Source of the DNA: Pseudorhizobium banfieldiae
GTDB taxonomy: Bacteria > Pseudomonadota > Alphaproteobacteria > Rhizobiales > Rhizobiaceae
Assembly: GCF_000967425.1 (NCBI RefSeq)
Contig: NZ_FO082820.1
Span: forward strand, 2,418,001 to 2,482,000
Direction: 5' to 3'
DNA length: 64,000 nucleotides
Below the pieces are notes generated by a model that saw only the letters and a program-made list of their open reading frames with translations, ran no database searches and had not been told where the DNA came from. The stretch's first letter is position 1; every line of letters starts with the position of its first letter. Below are positions 42,640 to 53,153 of the stretch, piece after piece. The position numbers and the translations under genes are program-made.

Positions 42640-43836
42640 ATGCTTCGCACGTCTCTTCGCCTGGCCTGTATCATACCGGCTGCCCTGTTCTCGCTTGCTG
42701 CACTCCCCGGTGCGGCACAGGAGAACGCCCAGCCGGCAGCCACACCCGAGGCTACCCTGCCGTCGATCATCGTCACCGAGGCTCTGGAGCGACAACTGAC
42801 CGATCGCGTTATGGCTACGGGAACGATCCGGGCCGTGCAGGAGGTCTACGTCCAGCCGCTCGTGGATGGCCTGTCCATCCGCACGCTAGAAGCCGATGTG
42901 GGCGATGAGGTCGAGGCAGAACAGGTTCTCGCGACCCTGAATGAAGACACGCTGATCCTGCAGAAGAGCCAGTTGGAAGCGAACAAGGCAAAGGCCGAGG
43001 CCGGGCTTGCGCAATACCGCGCCCAGGTCGTCGAAGCACAGGCCAACCTGGACGATGCCGTCCGCCAGCGTGACCGCGCAACGAGGCTGGGGAAGACCGG
43101 CACCAGTTCGGTCGCCGAAGTCGAACGCGCGACGGCGGCCGCCGAAGTGGCCGAAGCGCGCCTCCAGGCAGCCCAGCAGGCCATCTCGGTGGGCGAGGCG
43201 GACATCAAGGTTGTCGAGAGCCAGATCGCCGACATCGACCTGAAGCTCGCCCGGACCGCGGTGAAGACCCCTGTTGCCGGCATTGTCTCGGCGCGCAATG
43301 CGAAGGTTGGCGCGATTGCCAGCGGCGCAGGTGAACCCCTCTTTACCGTTATCCGCGACGGTGCGCTTGAGTTGGTAGCAGAACTGACCGAGACGGACAT
43401 CCACAGGATCAAGCCCGGCCAGAGGGCAGTGATCACCATCGCCGGAGGCAGCAGCGAGATCGAGGGAGAAGTCCGCCTCGTGTCACCGACTGTCGATCCG
43501 GTCAGCCGCCTCGGCAACGTGCGGATAGACATCGACGAGAAGAGCGGCGCGCGCGCCGGGATGTATGGCAACGCCGAAATCATCATCGATGAGAAGACCG
43601 CCCTCGCCTTGCCTCTTTCCGCGGTGACAACAGCACGTGACGGCTCATACGCCCGCAAGGTGGAAGACGGGGTCGTGAAGCAGGTCGAGGTTGCCATCGG
43701 CATTCAGGATGGCGGCTTCGTCGAGGTGACAAGCGGGCTGGCAGCTGGCGACATGGTCGTCGAGAAGGCCGGTGCCTTCGTGCGGGATGGTGACCGGATC
43801 AAGCCGGTGCCCGCCGCGTCGACCGTGTCGAACTGA
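42640..43836 (+). CDS. RND efflux periplasmic adaptor (membrane fusion protein)
   Basis: A 398-residue protein with an N-terminal signal (LACIIPAALFSLAALPGAAQ). The lipoyl half-motifs are VQPLVDGLSIRTLEADVGDE and KTPVAGIVSARNAKVG; between them lies a long alpha-helical hairpin (about residues 110-205, rich in Ala, Glu and Gln). The beta-barrel and C-terminal region (LPLSAVTTARDGSYARKVED) follow. It would bridge the RND pump encoded 13 bases downstream to an outer-membrane channel, which is not encoded here. Confidence 0.92.
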   Translation: MLRTSLRLACIIPAALFSLAALPGAAQENAQPAATPEATLPSIIVTEALERQLTDRVMATGTIRAVQEVYVQPLVDGLSIRTLEADVGDEVEAEQVLATLNEDTLILQKSQLEANKAKAEAGLAQYRAQVVEAQANLDDAVRQRDRATRLGKTGTSSVAEVERATAAAEVAEARLQAAQQAISVGEADIKVVESQIADIDLKLARTAVKTPVAGIVSARNAKVGAIASGAGEPLFTVIRDGALELVAELTETDIHRIKPGQRAVITIAGGSSEIEGEVRLVSPTVDPVSRLGNVRIDIDEKSGARAGMYGNAEIIIDEKTALALPLSAVTTARDGSYARKVEDGVVKQVEVAIGIQDGGFVEVTSGLAAGDMVVEKAGAFVRDGDRIKPVPAASTVSN

Positions 43837-43849
43837 TCGAGGACGAAAG

Positions 43850-46800
43850 ATGAACTTCTCAGCCTGGTCGATCCGCAATCCGATCGCGCCGCTGCTCGGC
43901 TTTGCGCTGCTGCTCTTCATGGGGCTGCAGTCCTTCTACTCGCTGCCGATCACGCGCTTCCCGAACATCGACGTTCCTGTCGTCTCCGTCACCGTCGCAC
44001 AGAGCGGCGCGTCCCCGGCCGAACTCGAGATGCAGGTGACGAAAGAAGTCGAGGACGCCGTCGCCTCCATCAGCGGAGTGGACGAGATACAGTCCACAGT
44101 GACCGACGGCCAGTCCCAGACCGTCGTGCTCTTCCGCATCGAGAAGCCGACGGACGAAGCCGTCCAGGACACGAAGGATGCGATTGACCGCATTCGCAGC
44201 GATCTTCCGGCGAGCGCCGAGGAACCGGTGGTCTCGAAGATCGACGTCGAAGGCCAGGCAATCCAGACCTTCTCCGTCACCTCCCCGAACATGACGCTCG
44301 AGGAGCTGTCCTGGTTCGTCGATGATACGATCAAGCGTGAACTGCAGGGACAGCCCGGGATCGGCCGTATCGACCGTTATGGCGGCGCCGACCGCGAAGT
44401 CCGCGTCGCGCTCAACCCCGCGAAACTGGATTCCTACGGCATCACCGCCGTCGACGTGAACAGCCAGCTTCGCGGCACCAACGTCGATCTTGGGTCCGGC
44501 CGCGGCCAGGTGGCTGGCAACGAACAGACGATCCGTACGCTCGGCGACGCCCGCACCGTTACGCAGCTCGCAGATACCACGATCGCGCTTTCCGGCGGCC
44601 GCTTCGTGAAGCTGTCTGAACTTGGCACCATCACCGACACCTATGAGGAGCCGAAGTCCTTCTCACGCTTCAACGGCTCCCCGTCGGTGACGTTTGCCGT
44701 CTTCCGCGCCAAGGGTGCAAGCGAGGTCTCGGTTGCGGAGACGGTGGCGGAAAGTCTTGAAACGGTTCGCGCCGCCCATCCCGGCGTCACGATCGAAATG
44801 GTCGACGATTCCGTCTACTTCACCTACGGCAACTACGAGGCCGCGCTTCATACACTGATGGAGGGCGCGCTTCTCGCCGTCATCGTCGTGATGCTCTTCC
44901 TCCGCAACTGGCGGGCGACGATCATTGCAGCCGTCGCCCTACCGCTTTCCGCCATCCCGACCTTCTGGGTGATGGACCTGCTCGGCTTCTCGCTGAACCT
45001 TGTCAGCTTCCTTGCGCTGACGCTCGCGACGGGGATCCTCGTCGACGATGCGATCGTCGAGATCGAGAACATTGCCCGTCACATCAAGATGGGCAAGACG
45101 CCCTATCGCGCCGCGCTGGAGGCCGCCGACGAGATCGGTCTTGCGGTGATCGCGACGAGCTTTACCATTATTGCCGTCTTCGTGCCCGTGTCCTTCATGC
45201 CGGGCATTCCGGGCCAGTACTTCATCCAGTTCGGCTTGACGGTCGCCTTCTCCGTCTTCTTCTCGCTAATGGTGGCGCGTCTGATCACACCGCTGATGGC
45301 CGCCTACTGGATGCGCGCCGAAGACGCGATGGAGGACCACCAGGACAATGACGGTCGGTTGATGAAGGCCTATACGCGCCTCGTCACCGGCACGACGCGC
45401 AAGTGGTATATGCGCTACGCGACGCTGCTTGGCGCCATTGCCTTCCTGATTGGATCGATTGCGTTGCTGAGCCAGGTGCCGGGCAGCTTCATGCCGCCGG
45501 AGGACTCATCGCGCATCGTGCTCTCAGTCGAACTGCCGCCGAACGCGACCCTGGACGAGACCGCCGCGACCACCGACGTCATCTACGATGCCGTCCGCGA
45601 CATCGACGGCGTCGAGAGTGTTTTCATCCTCGGCGGCGCGTCACCCAAGGGTGATCTGGAACTGCGCCGCGCCACCGTTCGCGTGATCTTGCAGAACATC
45701 GACCACTCGCTTCTGAAGACCCTGGTCAACAAGGGCCTTGGCGGCATTCCGCTGCTGGGCGACCTGGTTCCCAAGATCCCGGACAACGGCCGCACCCGGC
45801 CGCAGTGGGAGGTCGAACGGGAACTGTTCGAGAAAGTGCGGACCATTCCGGACGTCCGCATCTCCAAGCTCAATGACCGCGCGGAGCGGGAACTCAGCTT
45901 CAACTTCCTCTCGTCCAGCGAGCAGGACCTGAACGAAGCCGTGAGCCTGCTGGAATCGCGACTGCGTGCCTCGCCAATCCTCGCCAATGTCAGCTCGGAA
46001 GGTGCCCTGCCGCGGCCGGAACTGCAGATCCGCCCGCGCAAGGATGAAACGGCCCGGCTCGGCATCACGCCGCAGCAGATCGCCGAAACGGTTCGCGTCG
46101 CAACCATCGGCGACATCGACGCGCAGCTTGCGAAGATGTCGATCGACGACCGGCAGATCCCGATCCGCGTCCAGGCATCGCTCGACCTGCGGCGGGACCT
46201 CGCGTCTATCCGCGCGCTGAAGATCAAGACCGCGACCGGCGAGACGGTACCGCTCTACAGCGTGGCTGACATCGACTATGCGGAAGGCCCGAGCTCGATC
46301 AAGCGCAACGACCGAAGCCGCGTCGTGGCAATCGGCTCCGACGTTCCCTTCGGCACCGCGCTCGATACCGCAACGGAGGAGTTCAAGCGCATTGTCGATG
46401 CGACGGAGCTTCCGGCGACGGTGCGGCTGGCGGAGAGCGGCGATGCCAAGGTGCAGGCCGAGATGGTCCAGAGCTTCGGCAATGCCATGCTGCTCGGCCT
46501 TATGATGGTGCTCGTCGTGCTGATCCTTTTGTTCAAGGACGTCATACAGCCGTTCACCATCCTCTTCTCGCTGCCGCTCGCCATCGGCGGCGTGGCGGTG
46601 GCTTTGATCATCACGCAGAATTCGCTCTCCATGCCGGTTCTGATCGGCATCCTGATGCTGATGGGGATCGTCACGAAGAACGCCATCCTGCTGGTCGACT
46701 TCGCGATCGAGATGCGCCGACACGGGATGGAGCGTGTCCATGCCATGGTGGAAGCCGGCCGCAAGCGTGCCCGGCCGATCATCATGACCTCCATCGCCAT

Positions 46801-47185
46801 GTCGGCCGGCATGCTGCCGTCCGCGCTCGGTGTCGGCGAAGGTGGCTCCTTCCGTTCCCCGATGGCGATTGCCGTAATCGGCGGCATCATCGTCTCGACC
46901 GTCTTGTCACTGGTCGTGGTACCTGCCTTCTTCCTGATCATGGACGACATGTCGCGACTGCTCGGCCGCATCTTCGGCGGCATGTTCGGCAAGAAGGAGG
47001 AGGAAGCCGTGGGCCTCTCGACCGAGGAGCTCAGCCGCCGTGCGCACGAGGCCGCCTCTTCGATTGCGACGCTCGAGGAACGCCTCGCTTCCATCGAGAA
47101 GCAGAAGGGCGCCAATGACGACAAGGCGTCCGGTACCTCACCCGGGTCGAACGTCATGCGAATGACGCCCTGGGCCGCAGAATAG
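43850..47185 (+). CDS. RND-family efflux pump, inner-membrane permease
   Basis: An 1111-residue protein from the ATG at 43850 (MNFSAWSIRNPIAPLLGF). Twelve hydrophobic helices with two large periplasmic loops are evident. VDDAIVEIENI in helix 4 carries the paired Asp for proton transfer; NAILLVDFAIEMRR is the helix-10 mark. It belongs to the HAE1/AcrB-like class, with a long charged C-terminal tail (SIATLEERLASIEKQKG). Likely exports a drug, lipid or signal by proton antiport; the substrate is unknown. Confidence 0.93.
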   Translation: MNFSAWSIRNPIAPLLGFALLLFMGLQSFYSLPITRFPNIDVPVVSVTVAQSGASPAELEMQVTKEVEDAVASISGVDEIQSTVTDGQSQTVVLFRIEKPTDEAVQDTKDAIDRIRSDLPASAEEPVVSKIDVEGQAIQTFSVTSPNMTLEELSWFVDDTIKRELQGQPGIGRIDRYGGADREVRVALNPAKLDSYGITAVDVNSQLRGTNVDLGSGRGQVAGNEQTIRTLGDARTVTQLADTTIALSGGRFVKLSELGTITDTYEEPKSFSRFNGSPSVTFAVFRAKGASEVSVAETVAESLETVRAAHPGVTIEMVDDSVYFTYGNYEAALHTLMEGALLAVIVVMLFLRNWRATIIAAVALPLSAIPTFWVMDLLGFSLNLVSFLALTLATGILVDDAIVEIENIARHIKMGKTPYRAALEAADEIGLAVIATSFTIIAVFVPVSFMPGIPGQYFIQFGLTVAFSVFFSLMVARLITPLMAAYWMRAEDAMEDHQDNDGRLMKAYTRLVTGTTRKWYMRYATLLGAIAFLIGSIALLSQVPGSFMPPEDSSRIVLSVELPPNATLDETAATTDVIYDAVRDIDGVESVFILGGASPKGDLELRRATVRVILQNIDHSLLKTLVNKGLGGIPLLGDLVPKIPDNGRTRPQWEVERELFEKVRTIPDVRISKLNDRAERELSFNFLSSSEQDLNEAVSLLESRLRASPILANVSSEGALPRPELQIRPRKDETARLGITPQQIAETVRVATIGDIDAQLAKMSIDDRQIPIRVQASLDLRRDLASIRALKIKTATGETVPLYSVADIDYAEGPSSIKRNDRSRVVAIGSDVPFGTALDTATEEFKRIVDATELPATVRLAESGDAKVQAEMVQSFGNAMLLGLMMVLVVLILLFKDVIQPFTILFSLPLAIGGVAVALIITQNSLSMPVLIGILMLMGIVTKNAILLVDFAIEMRRHGMERVHAMVEAGRKRARPIIMTSIAMSAGMLPSALGVGEGGSFRSPMAIAVIGGIIVSTVLSLVVVPAFFLIMDDMSRLLGRIFGGMFGKKEEEAVGLSTEELSRRAHEAASSIATLEERLASIEKQKGANDDKASGTSPGSNVMRMTPWAAE

Positions 47186-47204
47186 CCTAAAGAGCGATAC
47201 CAGC

Positions 47205-47236
47205 GGAAAAGGCCGGGTGAGAACCCGGCCCTTTCC
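47205..47236 (+). terminator. Intrinsic terminator of the RND operon
   Basis: GGAAAAGGCCGGGT, a GAGA loop, then ACCCGGCCCTTTCC; nearly perfect 14-bp stem. Confidence 0.85.
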
Positions 47237-47335
47237 GTTCATGGGAACCGCTTTCCTGTTTGATCGATGTCAAAGGCTTTCTTGTCGCAGATGCTAGATT
47301 TGGTTTCAGGATTCCACGAGCAACCGCCTATCGCG

Positions 47336-48040
47336 ATGGAAAAACCGACGGTCACCATGAACAAGAGCCTGAGAGTGAATAGCCGCGACAAAGCCGTTCT
47401 GGTGCGGGCGCCGTTCATGGCCGGCCTGAGTGGGGAAGCGCTGGTGAAGATGCTGAATGCGGCGTCCATTTCCAGCGCCCCCGCCCGCCATATCGTCTTC
47501 CGCGAAGGCATGACCGCCGACCATTTCTACTGCGTGCTTTCGGGCTACGTCCGCCTCTACCGCCTGAACCGGGAAGGCCGCGAAGCGGATATCCGCATCT
47601 GCGGTCCGGGCGACACCTTCGCGGAATGCCTGATCTACGGCGACGACATCTACCGCTTCAATGCACAGACGGCCGAAAACGCCACACTTGCCCGGTTCGA
47701 TATCCGCACCGCGCGCCATTTGGCCGAGCAGGAGCCCGATATCGCCAGGGCTCTCATGTCCTGTCTGTCACACCATCTGCTGACGACCATGGACTGCGTT
47801 GCGAACGACCGTCTTCACACCGCACCGCAACGCGTGGCGGAATATCTGCTGAAGGCCTGTCCCGTAGATGGCGGTCCGGCATCCGTCCGCCTGCCGTTCC
47901 AGAAGAGCCTTCTCGCCGGCATGCTGGGCCTGGCGCCGGAGGCCCTGTCACGCGCCTTCTCATCCCTGCGCCGCGCCGGCGTCACCGTCCGCGGCCGAAT
48001 CATTCAGATCAGCGACGTGAAGTCGTTGCGGGACGTCTGA
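47336..48040 (+). CDS. Crp/Fnr-family transcriptional regulator
   Basis: About 234 residues if the ATG at 47336 is used; 47267 and 47357 are also in frame and none has a good ribosome binding site. The sensor domain includes RHIVFREGMTADHFYCVLSG and RLYRLNREGREADI; the C-terminal helix-turn-helix is LPFQKSLLAGMLGLAPEALS plus RAFSSLRRAGV. No N-terminal Cys cluster for an Fe-S centre is seen, so it is not an oxygen-sensing FNR; it resembles the Dnr/NnrR-like or cyclic-nucleotide-independent branches. It converges on the urease operon 18 bases away. Confidence 0.85.
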   Translation: MEKPTVTMNKSLRVNSRDKAVLVRAPFMAGLSGEALVKMLNAASISSAPARHIVFREGMTADHFYCVLSGYVRLYRLNREGREADIRICGPGDTFAECLIYGDDIYRFNAQTAENATLARFDIRTARHLAEQEPDIARALMSCLSHHLLTTMDCVANDRLHTAPQRVAEYLLKACPVDGGPASVRLPFQKSLLAGMLGLAPEALSRAFSSLRRAGVTVRGRIIQISDVKSLRDV

Positions 48041-48058
48041 AGGACGGGCCACGCCCCC

Positions 48059-48670
48059 TCAGAGGCCACCGTTCTCCTTCAGGAACCTTACGACGTGATC
48101 GACGCCGTCGCCGCGCTTCAGGTCCGTGAAGAGATGCGGCTTTGCCTCCCGCATCCTGTGGGCGTCGCGGTCCATCACGTCGAGATCGACGCCGACATAG
48201 GGTGCCAGGTCCTTCTTGTTGATCACCAGCAGGTCTGAGCGCGTGATCCCCGGCCCGCCCTTGCGGGGGATCTCCTCGCCCTGGCAGGTGGAGATCACGT
48301 AGATGGTAAGGTCCGCGAGATCCGGTGAGAAGGTGGCAGCCAGATTGTCTCCGCCGGACTCGATGAAGACGACATCCAGGTCGGGGAAGCGCTCGTTGAG
48401 GCCTGCGATCGCCTGCAGGTTGATCGTCGCATCCTCGCGGATGGCGGTGTGCGGGCAGCCTCCGGTCTCCACCCCGACAATACGGTCGGAAGACAGCGCC
48501 TGCATCCGCACCAGCGCCTCGGCGTCTTCCCGCGTGTAGATGTCGTTGGTCACCACAGCGACGGAATAGTCCTCGCGCATCGCCTTGCAGAGCTTTTCCG
48601 TCAGCGCGGTTTTGCCGGAGCCGACAGGGCCGCCAATGCCGACACGCAACGGACCGTTTGCAGATTTCAT
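48059..48670 (-). CDS. ureG: Urease accessory GTPase UreG
   Basis: A 203-residue SIMIBI GTPase. P-loop [15 protein letters not shown], the metal-site [14 protein letters not shown] with Cys-Pro-His, [15 protein letters not shown] and the guanine motif [11 protein letters not shown] are all present. It delivers nickel to UreC through the UreDFG complex. Last gene of the urease cluster, 29 bases after ureF. Confidence 0.97.
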   Translation of the reverse strand: MKSANGPLRVGIGGPVGSGKTALTEKLCKAMREDYSVAVVTNDIYTREDAEALVRMQALSSDRIVGVETGGCPHTAIREDATINLQAIAGLNERFPDLDVVFIESGGDNLAATFSPDLADLTIYVISTCQGEEIPRKGGPGITRSDLLVINKKDLAPYVGVDLDVMDRDAHRMREAKPHLFTDLKRGDGVDHVVRFLKENGGL

Positions 48671-48699
48671 CGTCTTGTCCTTTCCTCAACAGGCCTTCG

Positions 48700-49371
48700 T
48701 CAGGATCGAAAGAGCCTGGAATGCTGGGTCTCGTGCTTGAGCGAAGCGATCTCCGCCTGGATGGCTGCGTTGCCGAGCGCATCCAGTGTGCTGGCGGAGG
48801 CGCGACGGCAGACATCCAGGATGCGCGGCTCCCGTTCAGCCAGTATCGCCAGCCCTTGGGCCTGTCCGCAGGCACCCAAGCGGATACCGGCCGAAACGGC
48901 CTGCGAAATTGCTGCATGCAGGAAAGCCGCCAGCGCGTCCTCAAGCGGCACGGCATGGGCAGCGGCAATCGCACCCACCGCCACCGGAAACGGCACGTCT
49001 TGCGGTAGCCGTCCGAGAACCTCATGGGGCCAAGCGGTTGCAGCGGCAGCAAAAGCCTTTCCCAGCGACAGCGTTTCAAAGTGTCGCTCACCTGAACCGG
49101 CAAGCGCCAGCCCCAGTTCGGATAGCTCCCGTATCGCTTCTGTGTCAGCATGGCTCCGCCAAGCCTCGGCGAACAGGGTCGCGTCATTCCAGAGGCTGCC
49201 GTGGCCGAGGATTGTGTCGAGCCAGGACACCAGGTCATCGGCATCCTTCACCAGCCCGTCATGCACGGCCCGCTCGAGCCCGCCCGACCATGCAAAGCTG
49301 CCGATCGGGAAGGCCGGCGACATCCACGCCATCAGTCGAAGCAGTGCCTGCGTCTGCAGCCCCTCACCCAT
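48700..49371 (-). CDS. ureF: Urease accessory protein UreF
   Basis: A 223-residue all-helical protein: RLMAWMSPAFPIGSFAWSGG is the family start, with WLDTILGHGSLWNDA following. It acts as a gate between UreG and UreD during nickel insertion. It starts 5 bases after the ureE stop. Confidence 0.95.
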   Translation of the reverse strand: MGEGLQTQALLRLMAWMSPAFPIGSFAWSGGLERAVHDGLVKDADDLVSWLDTILGHGSLWNDATLFAEAWRSHADTEAIRELSELGLALAGSGERHFETLSLGKAFAAAATAWPHEVLGRLPQDVPFPVAVGAIAAAHAVPLEDALAAFLHAAISQAVSAGIRLGACGQAQGLAILAEREPRILDVCRRASASTLDALGNAAIQAEIASLKHETQHSRLFRS

Positions 49372-49376
49372 CTTGC

Positions 49377-49853
49377 TCAGTCGTGCGCATGAGGATGATC
49401 GTGTCCGTGGGCGTGCCCGCCATGGGCGTGATAGGCGCCGCGAACCGGATGGAAGGGTTCCTCGACCTCCGTTACTGTGGCACCGAGGCCCTCCAGCATC
49501 TTGCGGATGACATGGTCGCGCAGGATGAGGATGCGCCCCTCCTCGATCTGCGCCGATAGATGCCGGTTGCCAAGGTGCCAGGCGAGCTCCGTCAGATGAA
49601 GGCGGTCCCGCGCGGTGATCTCGAAGAGCTTCTCCGGCGCGGCGGCGATCGCGACATTGCTGCCGTCCTCGAGGATCAGCCGGTCGCCCTCGGCAAGCAG
49701 CACCGGCTCCTTGAGGTCGAGCATTACCATCTCGCCGTTTGAAAGGTGGAGCACCTTGCGGCGAAGATGCCGCAAGTCATGCGGCAAGGCGATGATGTCG
49801 ACCGGAGGATCGGTGATGACACCGGCATGGTGGTAGGCGGTGATGCGTTGCAT
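49377..49853 (-). CDS. ureE: Urease accessory nickel chaperone UreE
   Basis: A 158-residue protein with the UreE N- and C-domains ([20 protein letters not shown] holds the conserved nickel-site His) and a His-rich tail [17 protein letters not shown] that stores nickel. It lies between the GNAT gene (21 bases upstream) and ureF. Confidence 0.95.
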   Translation of the reverse strand: MQRITAYHHAGVITDPPVDIIALPHDLRHLRRKVLHLSNGEMVMLDLKEPVLLAEGDRLILEDGSNVAIAAAPEKLFEITARDRLHLTELAWHLGNRHLSAQIEEGRILILRDHVIRKMLEGLGATVTEVEEPFHPVRGAYHAHGGHAHGHDHPHAHD

Positions 49854-49874
49854 GCGTTCATCCTTGAGCGAGGA

Positions 49875-50339
49875 TCATGTCCCCAGCGGCTTGCGGAAGT
49901 AAATGACGCGTTCTGTCTCGACAAAGCCCCACTGTCGATGGGCCAGATGGGAGGAGGTGTTGTGCATTTCGGCGTCCGAACAAAGCTCGACAAAACCTCT
50001 GTTTCGAAGATCAGACTCGATCTGGGCCAGCAGCTGGCCAGCAACGCCCGTTCGCCTGCTGCGCTCTTCAACGAATATGCCTTCGAGAAACGGTACGGGC
50101 GTAGAGGTACAGCCATTGGCATAGGCACGGATCGAGACCTCCGCGAAGGCTACGAGCTCGCCTTCGGGATCAAACGCGCCGTAGCCGTAGCCGACAGCGC
50201 CCTGCCCGCCCAGCATCTCCTCTATCTCGACCAGATGCGCGTCAGCCGGTTGATCCGGCCACAGGGCTTGCCGCAGCCTTGACCACGGCTCCCCGTCGAG
50301 GGACGTCAGCGGTCTGACGGATACAGGTTTCAAGGTCAT
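49875..50339 (-). CDS. AAC(6')-I-like GNAT acetyltransferase inside the urease operon
   Basis: A 154-residue GNAT enzyme closely shaped like chromosomal aminoglycoside 6'-N-acetyltransferases: RLRQALWPDQPADAHLVEIE, FAEVSIRAYANGCTSTPVPF, FLEGIFVEERSRRTGVAGQL (acetyl-CoA motif A with RRTGVAG), CSDAEMHNTSSHLAHRQWGF and ERVIYFRKPL. It starts 2 bases after the ureC stop and lies 21 bases before ureE, so it is co-transcribed with urease genes. It may acetylate aminoglycosides or another amine; a urease role is not known. Confidence 0.88.
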   Translation of the reverse strand: MTLKPVSVRPLTSLDGEPWSRLRQALWPDQPADAHLVEIEEMLGGQGAVGYGYGAFDPEGELVAFAEVSIRAYANGCTSTPVPFLEGIFVEERSRRTGVAGQLLAQIESDLRNRGFVELCSDAEMHNTSSHLAHRQWGFVETERVIYFRKPLGT

Positions 50340-50341
50340 CC

Positions 50342-52051
50342 TCAGAACAGGAAATAGCGCTGCGCCATCGGCAGGACGGTCGCCGGCTCGCAGGTCAGGA
50401 GCTCGCCATCGGCGCGTACTTCGTAGGTCTCCGGATCGACGTCGATATGGGGCGTCAGAGAATTGTGGATCATCGAAGCTTTGGAGATGCCGCCACGTAC
50501 GTTCTTCACCGCGACCATCTTCTTTGCCACACCGAGGCGTTGCGCGAGCCCGGCATCGAGCGAAGCCTGCGAGACGAAGGTGACGGAGGAATTGGTCCTG
50601 AGCTTTCCGTAGGCGGCAAACATCCGCCGGTAGTGCATCGGCTGCGGCGTCGGAATGGAAGCGTTCGGGTCACCCATGGGTGCAGCAGCGATCGAGCCAC
50701 CAAGCAACACCATTTCCGGCTTTACGCCGAAAAAGGCGGGGCTCCACAGTACCAGGTCCGCCCGCTTGCCGACTTCCACAGAGCCGATCTCGTGGGAGAC
50801 GCCATGGGCGATTGCAGGATTGATCGTGTACTTGGCGATATAGCGGCGGACGCGGAAGTTGTCGTTCTCACCCTTTTCCTCGGCAAGCCGCCCGCGCTGG
50901 CGCTTCATCTTGTCGGCGGTCTGCCAGGTGCGAATCGCCACCTCGCCGACACGGCCCATGGCCTGGCTATCGGAAGAGATGATTGAGAAGGCACCGATAT
51001 CGTGAAGGATGTCCTCGGCCGCGATGGTCTCCTTGCGGATGCGGCTCTCGGCAAAGGCGATGTCCTCCGGGATCGACGGCGACAGGTGATGGCAGACCAT
51101 CAGCATGTCGAGGTGTTCGGCAAGTGTATTAACCGTGTAAGGCCGCGTCGGGTTGGTCGACGACGGAATTACATTCGGCTGACCGCAGACCTTGATGATG
51201 TCCGGCGCGTGGCCACCGCCCGCCCCTTCCGTATGGAAGGCGTGGATGGTGCGTCCCTTTATTGCCGCCACCGTGTTCTCGACGAAGCCGGACTCGTTCA
51301 GCGTGTCCGTGTGGATCATCACCTGCACGTCGTATTCGTCGGCGACCGTCAGGCAGTTGTCGATCGCCGCCGGTGTCGTGCCCCAGTCCTCGTGCAGCTT
51401 CAGCGACGAGGCGCCAGACAGGATCATCTCCTCCAGCGGCGCCGGCAGCGATGCATTGCCCTTGCCGGCGAGCGCTAGGTTCATCGGGAAGGCATCGAAG
51501 CTCTCGATCATCCGCTCGATGTGCCAGGCGCCGGTGCAGGTCGTCGCGAGCGTGCCATGGGCGGGACCCGTGCCGCCGCCCAGCATGCAGGTAAAGCCGC
51601 TCATCAGCGCTTCCTCGATCTGCTGCGGGCAGATGTAGTGGATATGCGCGTCCATGCCGCCGGCGGTCAGGATCTTGCCTTCACCAGCGATGGCCTCGGT
51701 CGAGGGACCGACAATGATGGTCACGCCCGGCTGGGTATCCGGATTGCCGGCCTTGCCGATTGCGTGGATGCGGCCGTCCTTGAGGCCGACATCGGCCTTG
51801 TAGATGCCTGTGTGGTCGACGATGAGGGCATTGGTAATGACGGTGTCGACAGCGCCTTCGGCGCGGGTCGCCTGGCTTTGGCCCATGCCGTCGCGGATCA
51901 CCTTGCCTCCGCCGAACTTCACCTCCTCGCCATAGGTGGTGAAGTCCTTTTCCACCTCGATGAAGAGTTCGGTGTCGGCGAGCCGCACCTTGTCGCCGAC
52001 GGTTGGGCCGAACATGGAGGCGTAAGCGGCGCGGGAGATCTTGTGGGGCAT
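50342..52051 (-). CDS. ureC: Urease catalytic subunit alpha
   Basis: A 569-residue subunit of the nickel urease. Active-site motifs: [10 protein letters not shown] (two His), SLKLHEDWG with the Lys that is carbamylated to bridge the two Ni ions, [13 protein letters not shown] (His), the flap [20 protein letters not shown], and [12 protein letters not shown] (Asp). Length and motifs are full, so the enzyme should be active. It hydrolyses urea to ammonia and carbamate; urea could come from the ureide pathway at the left of the window. Confidence 0.98.
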   Translation of the reverse strand: MPHKISRAAYASMFGPTVGDKVRLADTELFIEVEKDFTTYGEEVKFGGGKVIRDGMGQSQATRAEGAVDTVITNALIVDHTGIYKADVGLKDGRIHAIGKAGNPDTQPGVTIIVGPSTEAIAGEGKILTAGGMDAHIHYICPQQIEEALMSGFTCMLGGGTGPAHGTLATTCTGAWHIERMIESFDAFPMNLALAGKGNASLPAPLEEMILSGASSLKLHEDWGTTPAAIDNCLTVADEYDVQVMIHTDTLNESGFVENTVAAIKGRTIHAFHTEGAGGGHAPDIIKVCGQPNVIPSSTNPTRPYTVNTLAEHLDMLMVCHHLSPSIPEDIAFAESRIRKETIAAEDILHDIGAFSIISSDSQAMGRVGEVAIRTWQTADKMKRQRGRLAEEKGENDNFRVRRYIAKYTINPAIAHGVSHEIGSVEVGKRADLVLWSPAFFGVKPEMVLLGGSIAAAPMGDPNASIPTPQPMHYRRMFAAYGKLRTNSSVTFVSQASLDAGLAQRLGVAKKMVAVKNVRGGISKASMIHNSLTPHIDVDPETYEVRADGELLTCEPATVLPMAQRYFLF

Positions 52052-52096
52052 GAAGAGACCTTTTGAGAGGACGTGTTGAACCGGCCGGATTGCGCG

Positions 52097-52506
52097 TCAG
52101 TTGCCGCCCATGAGATCCGTCTGTTCCTTCAATTGCTGGGTTCGCTGCCGCGTCAGTTCCGCCTGGCAGCCATAGATGAGCATGGGTTCCACGGTGCCGC
52201 CTCGCGCCTGGTAGCCGTAGAAGGCACACTGCGCATCGCGGAAGGCGAGCCAAGCCCGCTGCGACGCCAGGAGAGCGTCTGCGGCACTGCCGAGGCCATC
52301 CATGGCATCCCCATCCCAGTCCTTCATGGCCTGACGAGTGACCTTGTACTGCGCGTTCAGCTGTTCATCGGCCTCGGCGAAATCCTGCTCGGCGCAATAG
52401 GTCATCTCCATCTGCGTCACCGGGTTTTCGCAATCGACCTCCGGATCGTCCTGCGCGGTAGCTGGGAATGCTGCCATCAGCATCGCCGACAAAATCACCA
52501 GCTCCT

Positions 52507-52510
<4 letters not shown>
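52097..52510 (-). CDS. LprI-like (DUF1311) secreted protein between ureB and ureC
   Basis: A 137-residue exported protein with a signal peptide cleaved near ATAQ-DD. The LprI/DUF1311 domain is marked by [47 protein letters not shown] and [15 protein letters not shown], with four Cys that likely pair. Family members inhibit lysozyme in mycobacteria. It overlaps the ureB stop by 4 bases (ATGA), so it is translated with the cytosolic urease subunits though it goes to the periplasm. Insertions of this sort are usual in rhizobial urease clusters. Confidence 0.88.
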
Positions 52511-52812
<302 letters not shown>

Positions 52813-52831
52813 GAATCAGCCTCGCACCTAT

Positions 52832-53134
52832 TTAACGTATCGGTTCATGTACGGTGACGAGCTTCGTACCGTCAGGGAACGTCGCCTCCACCTGAACGTC
52901 GTGGATCATCTCCGCGACACCTTCCATCACCTGGCTGCGGGTGATGACATGGGCCCCCGCCTCCATCAGATCCGCCACGGAGCGGCCGTCGCGTGCCCCT
53001 TCTACGACAAAATCCGTGATCAGCGCGATCGCCTCGGGATGGTTGAGCTTGACGCCACGCTCCAGCCGCCGCCGCGCCACCATCGCGGCCATGGATATCA
53101 GCAGCTTGTCTTTTTCCCTGGGGGTGAGGTTCAT
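52832..53134 (-). CDS. ureA: Urease subunit gamma
   Basis: A 100-residue protein from the ATG at 53134: [57 protein letters not shown]. The frame extends upstream to 53203 but that part does not belong to the family. It is 19 bases downstream of ureD. Confidence 0.97.
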   Translation of the reverse strand: MNLTPREKDKLLISMAAMVARRRLERGVKLNHPEAIALITDFVVEGARDGRSVADLMEAGAHVITRSQVMEGVAEMIHDVQVEATFPDGTKLVTVHEPIR

Positions 53135-53153
53135 CTTGGTCCTGCGCTCGCCG

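Noticed and set aside
45641..46741. Minus-strand frame inside the RND pump gene
   Set aside because: It is antisense to continuous RND sequence.
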